NCBI GenBank assembly: GCA_945876285.1
Contig: CAMCNO010000002.1
Location: 82,206 to 146,205 of the forward strand
Origin: an uncultured Clostridia bacterium
GTDB taxonomy: Bacteria > Bacillota > Clostridia > Oscillospirales > Oscillospiraceae
Direction of reading: 5' to 3'
Length of the DNA stretch: 64,000 nucleotides
The translations under genes and the position numbers were made by a program. The notes under the pieces were generated by a model. That model made no database searches and was not told where the DNA came from. It worked only from the letters and a program-made list of their open reading frames with translations. Below are positions 62,790 through 64,000 of this stretch, one piece after another. The first letter of the stretch is position 1. Each line of letters begins with the position of its first letter.

Positions 62790-63536
62790 ATGGATAGAAT
62801 GGATCAGTTCTTACTTGGTAAACCAAAATACGACCTCAACCATCCCGCCATTAAAACAGGGTTTGAATCAATCGACTCACAAACCACATTTTTACGCCGG
62901 GGGACACTGGCCCTACTTGGGTCTCGCCCTGGTATGGGGAAGACGACAATAGCACTCCAAATCGCATCGAACATTACTGATGCGGGTGGCACGGTTCTTG
63001 TCTTTTCTTTAAGGCAGTCGGTATCTCAAGTGTCTGACCGGGTGTATGCTTTTAAGCGTGACTTAACCTCATGCAGCAACTTCTACACAGAGGATCGCGT
63101 CGGCAACATTGATGAAATGAAGTTGGTGATGAAAGATTTTCGGAAGCCTGTTGATCTTATATTGGTGGACTGCATACAGGATGTCTATTACATTTCGCCG
63201 AAAAAGCATCCGGTATATAGTTCTCCAAAGGTCTGCACTGCCCTCAAAGTTATGGCTCGACACCATAACGCCGCTGTTCTTGCGCTGACGCAGATCTCGA
63301 GAGCTGTTGAAGGTCGTGCTGATCACCACCCACTTCTCACGGATATCCCCGGATGGGAGAGTATCAAACAGTCGGTTGATTCTGCTTGTCTGCTCTCAAG
63401 GGGCGGCTATTATGAAATAGAAGATGAAGATACGGAGCTTCCTGCAACGCTCAGCTTCTGTCCCAGTACGGATAAATGCTGCTCCGTATTCATGAAGTGG
63501 AATCATCAGGCAAACTGTCTGAAAGACTCAACATAG
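62790..63536 (+). CDS. DnaB-like RecA-fold ATPase lacking the usual catalytic Glu
   Basis: The product has 248 residues and matches only the C-terminal ATPase half of DnaB helicases. Walker A GSRPGMGKT (44-52), Walker B LILVDCIQD (123-131), TQISRAVEGR (167-176) and SIKQSVDSA (191-199) align with DnaB motifs H1-H4. In DnaB the segment after the first ATPase strand reads FSLEMS; here it is FSLRQS (Arg75), so the catalytic Glu is replaced. It has no N-terminal DnaG-interacting domain. GGAGG lies 10 nt ahead of the ATG. Confidence 0.8.
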   Translation: MDRMDQFLLGKPKYDLNHPAIKTGFESIDSQTTFLRRGTLALLGSRPGMGKTTIALQIASNITDAGGTVLVFSLRQSVSQVSDRVYAFKRDLTSCSNFYTEDRVGNIDEMKLVMKDFRKPVDLILVDCIQDVYYISPKKHPVYSSPKVCTALKVMARHHNAAVLALTQISRAVEGRADHHPLLTDIPGWESIKQSVDSACLLSRGGYYEIEDEDTELPATLSFCPSTDKCCSVFMKWNHQANCLKDST

Positions 63537-63670
63537 CAGGCTTATCAGAGGTTTCAATCCTTAATACAATGCTCATGTACGGTAAAGAAACAAGCAACCG
63601 AAAACAAGAGATAGACCGCCAGCACCACACTATTCCGAACCAAAGAAAACAAAGACCAAAAGACAAGCAT

Positions 63671-63804
63671 TGTGGAAATGTGCATAACAGGTTATGGAAT
63701 CATGGATAATTCTATTCACAGAACATGGAAAAGCTAAAGTGCAGCTTTCCCACATTCTGCAAACAGAGTTACCCACAACTCCATAAGACAGCCAGTTATA
63801 CACA
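63671..63804. promoter_or_regulatory. Cluster of DnaA-box-like sites
   Basis: Within 135 bp of AT-rich intergenic DNA: TTATGCACA (minus, 63679-63687) and TTATACACA (plus, 63796-63804) match the TTATNCACA box fully. CTATTCACA (63712-63720) and TTACCCACA (63769-63777) differ by one base, and ATTTCCACA (minus, 63671-63679) by two. Such density suggests a DnaA-dependent origin or regulatory region for the element. Confidence 0.55.
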
Positions 63805-63909
63805 TTCCCACAATGCCGACTACTACGGAATCCCTCTCATACCTATCTACAAAAACACGATAAGGATTCAATACCTTAATTTGGAAATATTTGTTGGCAG
63901 AAAAAATGC

Positions 63910-63938
63910 TTGCGCGCGCACGCATATTGATGTATAAT
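63910..63938 (+). promoter_or_regulatory. Promoter of the last gene
   Basis: -35 TTGCGC (63910-63915), 17 bp, -10 TATAAT (63933-63938), 26 bp before the ATG at 63964. Confidence 0.6.
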
Positions 63939-63963
63939 ACGTTCCGATTGGAGGTATATATCT

Positions 63964-64000
63964 ATGCAACTATTAAAATGGCTTTCCGTAACAGACCGAT
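63964..64000 (+). CDS. Partial gene truncated by the window end
   Basis: The first 12 codons (MQLLKWLSVTDR) start after TTGGAGG at 9 nt, 26 bp downstream of a good promoter. The start resembles some MarR-family regulators, but the sample is too short to name it. Confidence 0.6.
   Translation, partial: MQLLKWLSVTDR

Overview
The window reads as a chromosome segment of a GC-rich, spore-forming member of the Clostridia, most likely Oscillospiraceae (Oscillibacter, Flavonifractor or Lawsonibacter-like). The reasons are an endospore gene set (spoIID, bofA, a yaaL-like DUF2508 gene), Firmicutes-type orders (era-yqzL-recO, mutS2, rplM-rpsI), an M-box riboswitch ahead of mgtE, and strong AGGAGG ribosome sites with TTGACA/TATAAT promoters. 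The genus is a guess from general resemblance. About 1-52.7 kb is host backbone; 53.1 kb to the end is visibly less GC-rich and looks like an integrated mobile element.

Layout: 0-3.5 kb holds a DUF2089 regulator with a small membrane partner and a greA / radical SAM / Spx-like / tRNA-dihydrouridine synthase operon. 3.6-10.2 kb holds a 24-residue Cys-rich peptide, a secreted LysM-CAP protein, tRNA-Leu, pyridoxamine kinase, an uncharacterised protein, typA, a phosphoglycerate dehydrogenase and tRNA-Arg. 10.2-18.1 kb is mostly membrane and cell-surface genes (DUF2238-like, ECF S component, XRE + DUF3169, AI-2E transporter, gamma-carbonic anhydrase, M29 aminopeptidase, YihY, ArsC-like, an AT-rich LysM-G5 protein). 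18.2-28.1 kb holds a sirtuin, citrate synthase, a tRNA-Leu cluster, LysR/NhaC, MscS, metY-metA and a MerR regulator.

28.2-33.8 kb is a leftward era-yqzL-recO-mutS2-GNAT-udp block. A hairpin-rich intergenic block separates it from a DNA-repair stretch (uvrA, ybaK, eamA, mmcQ/yjbR, uvrB, radC; 34.3-41.6 kb). 41.8-44.6 kb holds the M-box and mgtE, a DUF1540 protein and a TauE/SafE exporter split into two genes. 44.6-49.3 kb encodes a response regulator, histidine kinase and HtrA protease operon plus SpoIID. 49.4-52.7 kb holds a membrane protein, tadA, DUF2508, bofA, and rplM-rpsI.

Right after the rpsI terminator comes a boundary region with a 20-bp palindrome and a 25-bp tandem direct repeat. 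Then follows an 11-gene leftward operon: an excisionase-like HTH protein at its distal end, small unknowns, a CHC2/Toprim primase, an ERF-like/ExoX-C protein, a RecD2 helicase, a deoxyribosyltransferase-like protein, a YqaJ exonuclease and two large unknowns. A divergent DnaB-like ATPase with an altered catalytic position and a cluster of DnaA-box-like sites lie at its proximal end. Together these look like the replication and recombination module of an integrated plasmid, ICE/IME or phage. No integrase, relaxase or structural gene is visible in the window, so the type of element is undecided. Functions are assigned from recognised motifs and remembered family features; no database search was run.
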